DNA of 64,000 nucleotides, taken from positions 1 to 64,000 of the forward strand of contig JALUAG010000077.1 of assembly GCA_027045875.1 (NCBI GenBank), written 5' to 3'. How positions within the stretch are numbered: position 1 is the first letter of the stretch; each line of letters starts with the position of its first letter. The notes under the pieces are model-generated. The model was not told the origin of the DNA. It saw only the letters and a list, made by a program, of their open reading frames with translations, and made no database searches. Positions 54,639-62,798 of the stretch are shown here, one piece after another. A program made the translations under genes and the position numbers. This DNA is from Alphaproteobacteria bacterium (GTDB taxonomy: Bacteria > Pseudomonadota > Alphaproteobacteria > Geminicoccales > Geminicoccaceae).

Positions 54639-55645
54639 ATGAGAGCCAAGGTCTTCGATTTCCGCGGCGGGTGGCGGCCGCTCGCCTGCGCCCTCTCCAC
54701 CACCCTCCTCCTCGGTGTCGCCGCGCCCCAGGCGCGCGCCGCCGCCCACGGCGATCTGCTTTATGTGAGCACCCGCGACGCCGGCGAGATGTCGATCGTC
54801 GGTACCGGCGAGGCGGAGGTGCTGGCGCGTCTCGCGGTGGGCAAGAAGCCCACCTATTCGGCCGTCACGCCGGACGGCAAATACGCCTTCGCCGTGGCCA
54901 CCGGCGACCGCAGGCTGGTGGTCGTCGACACCGCCAGCCGGAAGGTCCTCACCAAGCTGCCACTCGGGGAAAGCCCGAAGGGCGTGGAGGTGACCCCCGA
55001 CGGCAAGTTCGTGCTGGTCGCCAACGAGGGTGAAGGCTCCAACAGCGTCTCCATCTTCTCGGTCGGCGACTGGAAGGCGGTGGCCGAGGTGCCGGTGGGC
55101 AAGGCGCCCCACAACATCGCCTTCGCCGCTGCGCGCGGGCTCGCCTACATCGCCGATGGCGGTTCCGCGGACATCACCAAGATCGACCTCACCGCCGCCA
55201 GGGCCGTGGGCCGCATCGCGCTCGACGACCGCGGTGCCCCGCACAATCTCGCGACGACCCCGGACGGCAGGTACCTCTTCGTCGCCCGGAAGGGCTCCGA
55301 CGACGTGGCGGTGATCGACCTCGAGGCGGAGAAGGTCGTCAAGTACATTCCGGTCTCGAAGGGGCATCATGCGGTGGCCGCCTCACCCGACGGCCGTACC
55401 GTCTACGTCTCCGGGATCGGCGCCGACGTCATCAACGTCATCGACGTCGCCTCGCTCGAGAAGGTGGGCGAGATCCCGGTCGGCGAGGGGCCGCACGGCG
55501 TCCGCTTCTCGCCCGACGGCAGGAAGGCTATGTGGCGGTGGCGAAGGCCGATCGCGTGGCGGTGATCGACACCGAGGCCCGCAAGGTGGTGGCCAACGTC
55601 GAGGATCCGGGCTTTCCCTTCTGGCTGGCGGTGGCCGCCAACTGA
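54639..55645 (+). pseudogene. YncE-like beta-propeller protein, frameshifted near the 3' end
   Basis: The gene encodes a secreted seven-blade YncE/PQQ-like repeat protein with a signal peptide ending near ARAAA (residue 37). Repeated blades have the form KPTYSAVTPDGKYAFAVATG, KGVEVTPDGKFVLVANEG and HNLATTPDGRYLFVARKG. After GRKA at 55528 the frame shifts. The uninterrupted reading ends wrongly at 55565, whereas in the +2 relative frame the expected continuation YVAVAKADRVAVIDTEARK runs to a TGA at 55643. One base appears deleted after GC at 55528. The repaired protein would have about 335 residues. A real mutation or a sequence error are both possible. Confidence 0.8.
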
Positions 55646-55670
55646 GCCGTCCCGTTTCCCGGTCGCATCG

Positions 55671-55694
55671 AAGGGCCGCCTGCGGGCGGCCCTT
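55671..55694 (+). terminator. Rho-independent-like terminator of the propeller gene
   Basis: AAGGGCCGCC and GGCGGCCCTT form a perfect 10-bp stem around a TGCG loop, 25 bases after the propeller stop. The stem ends in TTT, giving a short T-run, so it is the most terminator-like hairpin in the window. Confidence 0.65.
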
Positions 55695-55781
55695 TGCCGT
55701 CGTGTCTCCGTGCCCTGCCGGTGCCGCCGGTTTCCGGCTAGAATGGGCACCCACGACCATGTGACAGGGAGGCAGGACGCC

Positions 55782-55958
55782 ATGGGTTCGTCGATGACCA
55801 GACGCGACCTCGCGAAACGCGCGCTCGCGACCGCCGCCACAGGGGCATCCACGCGGCCGGTGATCCGCTCACCGCGTAGATGGGAAACCCGCGAACGCGG
55901 GGTTCCGCGCGTAAGTAAAGCGCAGCTCGCATCTACCGGCCGAGGGCGAACAGCGTGA
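55782..55958 (+). pseudogene. Short frame with twin-arginine-like N terminus, probable gene remnant
   Basis: The 58-codon frame begins MGSSMTRRDLAKRALATAATGAST, which resembles the start of a Tat-exported protein. A GGGAGG stands ten bases before the ATG. After residue 24 the hydrophobic region stops and the frame becomes Arg-rich and unlike any family, exactly where a cluster of stems begins. I infer a truncated gene, but the parent is not recognised. The Tat-like start could be chance. Confidence 0.35.
55858..55936. other. Cluster of stems resembling a three-way junction
   Basis: CGGTGA/TCACCG (55858-55874) is followed at once by a closing stem GTAGATG (55876-55882) with CATCTAC (55930-55936). 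Inside are GGAA-A-CCCGC/GCGGG-G-TTCC (55883-55906) and GCGC with a 9-base loop (55907-55923). The stems abut with no spare bases except a 6-base linker. It may be a structured RNA, a palindromic insertion or chance in GC-rich DNA. Confidence 0.3.
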
Positions 55959-56317
55959 TCGTCGATCCGGAATGTCGATGAACTCTCGCTCATCGAGGGT
56001 GATTTTCATTCGCTTTTCACGCGGCGTTTCCGACGGTCGCCGATGGCTCGCCGGGACGATGCCTGCGTGATCCGCTCGCCGGCACGAAAAAGATCCTCGC
56101 GCCCCACGAACGCGTCATCCGGTCATCGCATCCGTGCGGCCGCAGCGTTTTTCCTTTCCGCACGCCCCGCCTTTCGCCGTAATCTGTCCTTCTGCCACCG
56201 TTTCCCACGTCCGTTCCGGTCACACCCCAATCGGACGACACGATGCAAGGCCGCACTCGGACGTACACGATCGCACCGTCCTGGTGCGACCCGCTGCCGG
56301 CCGCTGGGAACTTCCCG

Positions 56318-57253
56318 TCAGCCGCGCCCGTCCTTCTCGCCCATCGCCGTGATCGGGCCGTAGGTGTCGGGGCGGCGGTGGAGGGCGAAATCGAAGATGT
56401 GTTCCCGGATCTCGCGGGTGCGCTCGAGATCGCAGTCGTGGACGACGAGCTCGTCCTCGAGGGTGCCGGCCATGGCCACGATCTCGCCGGTGGGGGCGAC
56501 GATGGAGCTCTGGCCCAGGAGATCGCAGCCCTCTTCCTTTCCCGCCTTGGCCACCGCCACCACCCACATGCCGTTCTGATAGGCGCCGGCCTGCAGGCAG
56601 AGATGGTTGTGGAAGGCCTGGAGATGATCGTGCTGAGGGACCGGCGGATAATGGAGCGGCGTGTTGTAGCCCAGAAGCAGCATCTCCGCCCCCTGGAGCG
56701 CCAGCACCCGGTAGGTCTCCGGCCAGCGGCGGTCGTTGCAGATGGCCATGCCGAGAACCCCGCCCATCGCCCGCCAGACGGGAAAGCCGAGATCGCCGGG
56801 CTCGAAGTAGCGCTTCTCGAGATGCTGGAAGGGGCGCCAGGGCTCGTGTTCGGCATGCCCCGGCAGATGCACCTTGCGGTACTTGCCGAGGATGCGGCCG
56901 TCGGGTCCGACCAGCACGGAGGTGTTGAACCGGCGCTTGCGCCCGTTCTCGAAGGCGAGCTCGGCGTAGCCGAGATAGAAGCCGATGCCGAGCGCCGCCG
57001 CGGTCTCGAACAGCGGCCGGGTGTCCGGCCCCGGCATCTCGGTCTCGAAGAACCGGTCGAGCTCCGCCTCCTCCTCGAAGTACCAGCGGGGGAAGAAGGT
57101 GGTGAGGGCGAGCTCGGGGAACACCACCAGACGGCAGCCGCGCGCTGCCGCCTCCTTCATGAGAGCGAGGAGCCGGGCCACCACCGCCGCACGCGGCTCC
57201 TCCCGCGCCACCGGCCCGAGCTGGGCGGCTCCCACCCTGAGCACGCGCTTCAT
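56318..57253 (-). CDS. N-carbamoyl-D-amino-acid hydrolase (nitrilase superfamily)
   Basis: This 311-residue enzyme hydrolyses N-carbamoyl-D-amino acids to D-amino acid, CO2 and ammonia. The sequence follows the Agrobacterium D-carbamoylase closely from end to end as I remember it, for example FPELALTTFFPRWY, YFEPGDLGFPV and QHDHLQAFHNHL. The catalytic triad falls at Glu47, Lys127 and Cys172, the same numbers as in that enzyme. It is the last gene of a leftward cluster and overlaps the Zn-hydrolase by ATGA. No hydantoinase gene accompanies it, so the carbamoyl substrate may be taken up rather than made. Confidence 0.88.
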   Translation of the reverse strand: MKRVLRVGAAQLGPVAREEPRAAVVARLLALMKEAAARGCRLVVFPELALTTFFPRWYFEEEAELDRFFETEMPGPDTRPLFETAAALGIGFYLGYAELAFENGRKRRFNTSVLVGPDGRILGKYRKVHLPGHAEHEPWRPFQHLEKRYFEPGDLGFPVWRAMGGVLGMAICNDRRWPETYRVLALQGAEMLLLGYNTPLHYPPVPQHDHLQAFHNHLCLQAGAYQNGMWVVAVAKAGKEEGCDLLGQSSIVAPTGEIVAMAGTLEDELVVHDCDLERTREIREHIFDFALHRRPDTYGPITAMGEKDGRG

Positions 57254-58494
57254 GGCCCCTCCCCCTCCAGCAGTTCGAGGAGCACCTCCAGCAGCACCGC
57301 GGCACCGGCGGTCACGTCTTCCGGACGCGTGAACTCCTCGACATTGTGACTGACGCCGCCCACCGAGGGCACGAAGATCATCGCCGTCGGACAGACCCGG
57401 GCCATGATCTGGGCGTCGTGGCCGGCACCGCTGGGCAGCCGTCGCACCGCATGGCCGAGACGGCGCGCCGCCGCCTCCACCCGGGCCACCATCGCCGGAT
57501 CGAAGGTGACGGGCGGGAAGCGGGCGAGGCGCCGGCTCGCCACCGCCACCCCCTCGTCAGCGGCGGCCTCCTCGACGAAGGCCGCGAGGCGGCGTTCCGC
57601 TTCGCGCAGACGTCCCTCCTCGGTGTTGCGCAGATCGACCGTGAGCTCGGCCCGTTCGGGCACGACGTTGACGAGATCCGGCGAAAACCGCAGCGAGCCC
57701 GCGGTGGCCACCTGGTCGCCGCCGATCTCGGCCGCGAGGCGCCGCAGGAAGGCCACGGTCCGGGCGGCCACCAGCCCCGCGTCCCGGCGCATCGCCATGG
57801 GCGTGGTGCCGGCGTGGCTGCTGCGACCGCGGAAGGTGAAGGCCTGCCAGGAAATGCCCTGGACGCCCTCGACGGCGCCGATGGTGATTCCTTCCCGCTC
57901 CAGCACCGGCCCCTGCTCGATGTGCAGCTCGAGGAAGGCGCGGGCCTCGGGGCAGCCGACCGGCGCCTTTCCCGCGTAGCCGATGCGCGCGAGGCAGGAG
58001 CCCACCGTCTCACCGTCGATCCCCTCGGTGGCGAGGGCCTGCTCCAGCGCGAGATCGCCGACATGGACCAGACTGCCCATCATGTCGGGCGGAAAGCGCG
58101 CCCCCTCCTCGTTCGTGAAGGCGGCCACCATCAGCGGATGGCGGGTCTCGATGCCGGCCCGGTTCAGCACTTCCGCGACTTCGAGCCCGGCCAGCACCCC
58201 GAGCGCGCCGTCGTAGAGCCCGCCCGTCCGCACCGTGTCGATGTGCGAGCCCGTCATTATCGGCGGTCCCGTCTCGCGCCCCCGGCGCAGCCCGAAGATG
58301 TTGCCGATGGCGTCGATCCGCACCTCAAGGCCGAGCTCCTCCATCCAGCGAACGAGGAGGTCGCGCGCCTGCCGGTCCTCCTCGCTCAGGGCGAGGCGGC
58401 AGACGCCGCCCCCGGGAAGGGCACCGATGCGGCCGAGGGCCTCGATGCGCGCCGCGAGCCTTCGGCCGTCGACCGTCAGGTTGGTCCGTCTCAC
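57250..58494 (-). CDS. Zn-dependent amidohydrolase (N-carbamoyl-L-amino acid hydrolase / allantoate amidohydrolase family, M20)
   Basis: This 414-residue enzyme belongs to the HyuC/AllC/beta-ureidopropionase group. The two-metal site is visible: His84 and Asp95 in GSHIDTVRTGGLYDGALG, Glu129-130 in NEEGARF, His191 in LHIEQGP and a late VSHNVEEF histidine. It would remove a carbamoyl group from an L-ureido acid. It lies between diaminopropionate ammonia-lyase and D-carbamoylase with 4-base overlaps, so both enantiomers or two related ureido compounds could be processed. Confidence 0.85.
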   Translation of the reverse strand: MRRTNLTVDGRRLAARIEALGRIGALPGGGVCRLALSEEDRQARDLLVRWMEELGLEVRIDAIGNIFGLRRGRETGPPIMTGSHIDTVRTGGLYDGALGVLAGLEVAEVLNRAGIETRHPLMVAAFTNEEGARFPPDMMGSLVHVGDLALEQALATEGIDGETVGSCLARIGYAGKAPVGCPEARAFLELHIEQGPVLEREGITIGAVEGVQGISWQAFTFRGRSSHAGTTPMAMRRDAGLVAARTVAFLRRLAAEIGGDQVATAGSLRFSPDLVNVVPERAELTVDLRNTEEGRLREAERRLAAFVEEAAADEGVAVASRRLARFPPVTFDPAMVARVEAAARRLGHAVRRLPSGAGHDAQIMARVCPTAMIFVPSVGGVSHNVEEFTRPEDVTAGAAVLLEVLLELLEGEGP

Positions 58495-59720
58495 ACCCCC
58501 TCCTCCACCGCCTCGGGCGCCACCCCGAGCAGCCGCCGCCAGGTCTCGGGATCGGTCGCCCCCTCGCTGCCGATCAGCAGCACCCGGCTCCCGCCGTCGA
58601 GGTCGAGGGCGGCGGCGAGATCCGGGTCACGCCGTGCGAGAAGGGCCGCGGCGAGGCCGGCGACGGCGCTCTCGCCGGCCACCAGCGGCGGGTCGCCGAC
58701 CGGCGGGAAGGCCAGAAGACGCATGGTCTCGACCGCCGCCTCGTCGGGCAGGGTCGTGAAATCCTCGGCCGCGAGCTCGAGGATCCGCCACGCCAGGAGC
58801 GAGGGCTCGCCGCAGGCGAGGCCGGCCATCACCGTGTCGAGATCGCCGGCCACCGCCGTCGGCCTTCCCCGGGCGGCGCTTTCGTAGAGGCAGGCGGCGC
58901 GGTCGGGTTCCACCACCACGACCCGCGGGCGTGCGGCCCCGAGGCGCTGCCAGAAACGCCCGGCGACCGCCGCCGCGAGACCGCCGACACCGCCCTGGAG
59001 GAAGAGATGGGTGGGCCGTTCGCCGGCCGGGAGCTGCTCGAAGATCTCCTCCACCATGACGGTGTAGCCGAGCATGACGTTGCGCGGGATGTCGAGATAG
59101 CCCGGGTAGGAAGTGTCGGAGACGACGATCCAGCCCTCCGCCGCCGCGTCCTCGGCCGCCTGCCGCACGGCATCGTCGTAGGTTCCCGGCACGCGGCGGA
59201 TCTCGGCACCGTAGCGCGCGATCGCCTCTTCGCGACCGGCGCTCACCGTCTCGTGCAGATATATCACACAACGGCAGCCGAACATGCGCGCGCCCCAGGC
59301 TACCGAGCGCCCGTGATTGCCGTCGGTGGCGCAGGTGACGGTGATGCCTGCGGTCTCCTCGCGCCAGCGCCCGGAGCGCAGATCGGCGGAGCTCGCCTCC
59401 TCGGCAATCCCGCCCGCCCGCAGGGCTTCCTGAAGAACCCGCAATACCGCATAGGCGCCGCCCAGCGCCTTGAAGCTGCCGAGCCCGAAGCGCGAGGCCT
59501 CGTGCTTGTAGAGGATGCGCCCGAGACCGGCGGCCGCCGCGAGTCCGCGCAGGTCGACGAGCGGCGTCGGGGCGTAGCCCGGCCAGCTCGCGATCTCCCG
59601 CCGCGCCTCCTCGACTTCGGCCGGGGGCAGCAGCTCCCGGACGACCGCTGGCGGCGGCCCGCGCCGGGCGGCAAGATTGGCGCGATGGGCGATCCGATGA
59701 GTGGAAAGGGGAAGATCCAT
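58491..59720 (-). CDS. dpaL: 2,3-diaminopropionate ammonia-lyase
   Basis: This 409-residue fold-type II PLP enzyme cleaves 2,3-diaminopropionate to pyruvate and two ammonia. The PLP lysine is Lys84 in RFGLGSFKALGGAYA, a motif specific to DpaL, and ATDGNHGRSVAWGA follows. Later come VSDTSYPGYLDIPRNVMLGYTVM and GGVGGLAAAV. The length matches E. coli YgeX (398). It acts on both D and L forms in characterised enzymes. The ATG at 59720 lacks a clear ribosome site. It is preceded by the TRAP binding-protein gene and coupled to two carbamoylase-type genes. Confidence 0.88.
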   Translation of the reverse strand: MDLPLSTHRIAHRANLAARRGPPPAVVRELLPPAEVEEARREIASWPGYAPTPLVDLRGLAAAAGLGRILYKHEASRFGLGSFKALGGAYAVLRVLQEALRAGGIAEEASSADLRSGRWREETAGITVTCATDGNHGRSVAWGARMFGCRCVIYLHETVSAGREEAIARYGAEIRRVPGTYDDAVRQAAEDAAAEGWIVVSDTSYPGYLDIPRNVMLGYTVMVEEIFEQLPAGERPTHLFLQGGVGGLAAAVAGRFWQRLGAARPRVVVVEPDRAACLYESAARGRPTAVAGDLDTVMAGLACGEPSLLAWRILELAAEDFTTLPDEAAVETMRLLAFPPVGDPPLVAGESAVAGLAAALLARRDPDLAAALDLDGGSRVLLIGSEGATDPETWRRLLGVAPEAVEEGV

Positions 59721-59744
59721 GGGGTCGTTCGCTCGCCGAAGGGC

Positions 59745-59776
59745 GGCGGGGCCGGTGCAGAGGACCCGGCCCCGCC
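59745..59776 (-). terminator. GC hairpin after the second dctP stop
   Basis: GGCGGGGCCGG and CCGGCCCCGCC form a perfect 11-bp stem with a 10-base loop, starting eight bases after the dctP stop and before dpaL. It resembles the hairpins after the two other binding-protein genes and lacks a T-tract. Confidence 0.55.
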
Positions 59777-59784
59777 ATACGGGC

Positions 59785-60822
59785 TCAGTTCGCCGTCGCC
59801 TCCTCGATGGCGGCGAGGAAGGCGTCCAGCATCTCCTCGCCCTCGGCGCCGAAGCGCTCGACGATGACCTTGCGCACCGCCGGCTGGGCGGCCTTCCGGA
59901 AGGCCTCGCGCTCGGCCATGCTGGGGGCGTAGATCTCCATCTTCTGGGCGAGCTTCGGCAGGCCGCGGTCGGAGGCCTCGATGATGCGGTTGAGACCGCG
60001 TCCGGCGACGATCGCCGCATCCGCCGCCCACTGCACCTGCTGCTGCTCCTCCGGCGTGAGGCTGTCCCAGAAGTCCCGGTTCATGGCCCAGACGTAGGGC
60101 GTGAACAGATGGTTGCTGAGGGTCAGGTACTTCTGCACCTCGTCGAAGTTGGCGAAGGAGACGATCGGCACCGGGTTCATCTGGCCGTCGGCGACCCCGG
60201 TCTGCAACGCCGTGTAGACCTCGGACCAGGCGATGGCCACCGGCTGGGCGCCGAGCGCCGCCACCAGCGCCTTGTGGGTGTCGAGACCCATGGTGCGGAT
60301 CTTGAGGCCCTTCATGTCCTCGACGGTCTTCACCGGCCGCTTGGAGTTGGTGAAGACGAAGAAGCCGCCCGAATCGCCGAAGCCCAGCACCTTGAGGCCG
60401 GTCTTGGCCTCGATGTCGGCGGCCAGCTTGTCGCCGAAGGGACCGTCGAAGACCTCGTAGACCACCGAGATGTGGGGAAAGGCGAAGGGCATGTCGAGGA
60501 TGCCGATCAGCGGATAGGCGGAGGCGAAGCCGCCCACCGAGTGGATCCCGGACTGCACGACGCCGGCCCGCACCTGGCTCACCACCTCGGCGTCCTTGCC
60601 GAGCTGGCCGTTGGGGAAGGTCTGCACGGTGACCGCCCCGTTGGTGCCCGATTCGACCAGGGTCTTGAACACCTGCGCCATGGCGCCGGTAGCGTTGTCG
60701 TAGGGATCGTCGTTGTTGAGGTGATGGAGCTTGATCACCTTCTGCGCCTCGGCACCGGCCGTGCCGAGGCCGAGCACCGCCGCGAGGGCCAGTGCGGCGA
60801 TCCGTGCGGTTCGATGTGACAT
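59785..60822 (-). CDS. dctP: TRAP transporter substrate-binding protein DctP (second system)
   Basis: This 345-residue periplasmic protein has a signal peptide (MSHRTARIAALALAAVLGLGTAGAEA, cleaved near 26). The mature part begins KVIKLHHLNNDDPYD and carries GLKIRTMGLDTHK, with the arginine that binds a carboxylate, and EVYTALQTGVADGQMNP. GGGAGGG stands nine bases before the ATG. It lies downstream of its own dctQ and dctM, the reverse of the first TRAP operon, and directly before dpaL. Its ligand is probably a ureido or diamino acid, by context. Confidence 0.88.
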   Translation of the reverse strand: MSHRTARIAALALAAVLGLGTAGAEAQKVIKLHHLNNDDPYDNATGAMAQVFKTLVESGTNGAVTVQTFPNGQLGKDAEVVSQVRAGVVQSGIHSVGGFASAYPLIGILDMPFAFPHISVVYEVFDGPFGDKLAADIEAKTGLKVLGFGDSGGFFVFTNSKRPVKTVEDMKGLKIRTMGLDTHKALVAALGAQPVAIAWSEVYTALQTGVADGQMNPVPIVSFANFDEVQKYLTLSNHLFTPYVWAMNRDFWDSLTPEEQQQVQWAADAAIVAGRGLNRIIEASDRGLPKLAQKMEIYAPSMAEREAFRKAAQPAVRKVIVERFGAEGEEMLDAFLAAIEEATAN

Positions 60823-60848
60823 GGTCGTTTCCCTCCCTGAGGTTGCGG

Positions 60849-62129
60849 TCAGAAGCCCAAGAGACGCGGCAGGAACAGTGTGAGACCGTCCCAGTAGGCG
60901 ATCACCAGCAGCACCCCCACCTCGACCAGGATGAAGGGCCCGAGCGCCGCGCTGATGCGCTCGATCTTCTCGCCGGTGACGGAGGCCAGCACGAAGAGAC
61001 AAGCGCCCACCGGCGGGGTCATCAGCGAGATGTTGAGGGCGAGCACGATGACGATGCCGGCGTGGATGGGATCCATGCCGATGCTCTTGGTGAGCGGCAC
61101 GAGGACCGGCGCCAGGATCAGGAGCGCGGCGTTGATGTCCATGAACATGCCGACGATCAGCAGCAGCGCCAGGATCATGGCGATGATCACGCCGGGACTG
61201 TCGGAAAGGGCGAGAAAGCCGGCCGCCACCTTCTGGGGGATCTGTTCGAAGGTCATCCACCAGCCGAGGATCGAGGCCGAGGCGATGATCAGGAACACGA
61301 CCCCGGTAATGAGCGCCGTGCGCTCCAGCATGGCCAGGAGATCGGCGAGCCGCAGGGTACGGTAGACGAGGCCGCCGACCACGAGCGCGTAGGCAACGGC
61401 GATCGCCGCCGCCTCGGTGGGGGTCACGATGCCGCCCAGGATGCCGCCCAGGATGATCACCGGCATGAAGATGGCGAGCAGGCTCGAGCGGAAGCTGCGC
61501 AGGATGCGCCGCAGGCTGGGCCCGCCCTCGCCCTTGGGCAGGCCGAGGCGCCGGCCGAGGGCGGCGATCACGGCCATGCAGAGAAGGGCGATCAGGAGAC
61601 CCGGAATGATGCCGGCAGCGAACAGGCCGGCGATGGAGACCCCCATGATGGAACCGTAGATGACCATCAGGTTGGAGGGCGGGATGGTGGGGCCGATGAT
61701 GGAACCCGCGGCGGTGACCGCACAGGCGAAGGGGCGCGAGTAGCCCTTCCTGACCATCGCCGGCACGAGGGTGTTGCCGAAGGCGGCGGCATCCGACACC
61801 GCGGCCCCGGTCATGCCGGCGAACAGCACCGAGGCGACCATGTTGGTGTGGGCGAGACCGCCCCGCAGATAGCCCACGAGCGCCTCGGCGAAGGCGACGA
61901 GACGGGTGGTGATGCCCGAGCGGTTCATGATCTCGCCGGCCAGGATGAAGAAGGGCATGGCCATGAAGGTGAAGAGGTCGAGCCCTTCGAAGAAGCGCTT
62001 GGGGGCCATCATCAGAAAGGGCGTGCCGCCGAGCTGGAGGAGGCCGACGACGCCGGCGATCCCGAGCACGTAGCCGATCGGCAGGCCGAGGACGAGGAGG
62101 AGGAAGAAGACGACCCCGACGGCGGTCAC
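60849..62129 (-). CDS. dctM: TRAP transporter large permease DctM (second system)
   Basis: This 426-residue permease has about 12 hydrophobic helices with FTFMAMPFFILAGEIMNRSG near 53-72, GMTGAAVSDAAAFGNTLVPAM near 105-125, AGSIIGPTIPPSNLMVIYGSI and a late NISLMTPPVGACLFV. It starts with GTG overlapping dctQ by four bases. Confidence 0.9.
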   Translation of the reverse strand: MTAVGVVFFLLLVLGLPIGYVLGIAGVVGLLQLGGTPFLMMAPKRFFEGLDLFTFMAMPFFILAGEIMNRSGITTRLVAFAEALVGYLRGGLAHTNMVASVLFAGMTGAAVSDAAAFGNTLVPAMVRKGYSRPFACAVTAAGSIIGPTIPPSNLMVIYGSIMGVSIAGLFAAGIIPGLLIALLCMAVIAALGRRLGLPKGEGGPSLRRILRSFRSSLLAIFMPVIILGGILGGIVTPTEAAAIAVAYALVVGGLVYRTLRLADLLAMLERTALITGVVFLIIASASILGWWMTFEQIPQKVAAGFLALSDSPGVIIAMILALLLIVGMFMDINAALLILAPVLVPLTKSIGMDPIHAGIVIVLALNISLMTPPVGACLFVLASVTGEKIERISAALGPFILVEVGVLLVIAYWDGLTLFLPRLLGF

Positions 62130-62653
62130 GGCAGCTGTCCCATGCCGCCCGTGGCGGCGCGGCTCTCGAGATCGCGATCGCGCAGGATCACCACCACCGT
62201 CTGCAGCGCGGCGAGCAGCGCCGAAACCGGCACCGAGGCGAAGGGCACCAGCATGGTCATGCCGAAGATGGTCGCGTACTGCTGGGCGCCGGAGCGCGCC
62301 ATGCCGATGCCGTAGACGAACAGGAACAGGAAGAAGGCGAGACCGAGGAGGTCGAGCAGCAGGGCGAGGCCCCGCCGGAGATCCTCGGGCAGCGCCCGGA
62401 ACAGCAGTTCGACCCCGATATGGGCGCGCCGGTAGACACCCACGGGCACCGCCAGCAGCGCCGCCCAGATCATCACGTAGCGGGCGAGTTCCTCGGTCCA
62501 GGTGATGCCGAGCTCGAGAATGTAGCGGGAGACGACGCCGAACCAGACGATCGCCACCATCACCGCGATCAGCAGCGCGCAGAGGCGGCCGAGCAGGAGA
62601 TCGAGCCGGCTGCCCGCCGTCAGAATGGCATCCCGCAGCTGGCGCGCCCGCAC
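62126..62653 (-). CDS. dctQ: TRAP transporter small permease DctQ (second system)
   Basis: This 175-residue protein has four hydrophobic helices and the DctQ signature VVSRYILELGITWTEELARYVMIWAALLAVPVG near 40-72. It is the first gene of the second TRAP operon and starts with GTG after GGGGAGG. It is divergent from the rpiR-type gene, and two matching palindromes lie between them. Confidence 0.88.
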   Translation of the reverse strand: MRARQLRDAILTAGSRLDLLLGRLCALLIAVMVAIVWFGVVSRYILELGITWTEELARYVMIWAALLAVPVGVYRRAHIGVELLFRALPEDLRRGLALLLDLLGLAFFLFLFVYGIGMARSGAQQYATIFGMTMLVPFASVPVSALLAALQTVVVILRDRDLESRAATGGMGQLP

Positions 62654-62695
62654 CGGTCGGCCTCCCCGATCCTCCCGTGACCTCGGAGCGGATGC

Positions 62696-62711
62696 TGAAA
62701 CCAGCTTTTCA
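62696..62711. promoter_or_regulatory. Operator-like palindrome TGAAA-N6-TTTCA
   Basis: This exact 5+6+5 inverted repeat lies in the divergent region between dctQ and the RpiR-type regulator. It shares its plan with a second site 30 bases away. Confidence 0.5.
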
Positions 62712-62725
62712 GTTTGTCAAGCATG

Positions 62726-62741
62726 CGAAAAACTATTTTCA
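62726..62741. promoter_or_regulatory. Operator-like palindrome CGAAA-N6-TTTCA
   Basis: This second copy of the YGAAA-N6-TTTCA pattern is centred exactly 30 bases from the first, close to three helical turns. It lies 58 bases before the RpiR-type start. It is probably bound by that regulator. Confidence 0.5.
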
Positions 62742-62798
62742 TTCCCGCCGGCGCCGCGCTAGGCTCGCCCTCGCGAAACGATCCACGGGACCGCCGCG

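Larger units (their letters stand above)
55646..56317. other. Gene-poor, palindrome-rich region
   Basis: This 672-base stretch between the propeller gene and the carbamoylase holds a terminator-like hairpin (55671-55694), a short frame with a Tat-like start (55782-55958) and a cluster of stems (55858-55936). The rest (about 55960-56317) shows no convincing coding frame on either strand. It looks like a decayed or rearranged segment. Confidence 0.6.

Noticed and set aside
55858-55936. Hammerhead ribozyme
   Set aside because: The three-stem layout is suggestive but the CUGANGA and GAAA core sequences are absent.
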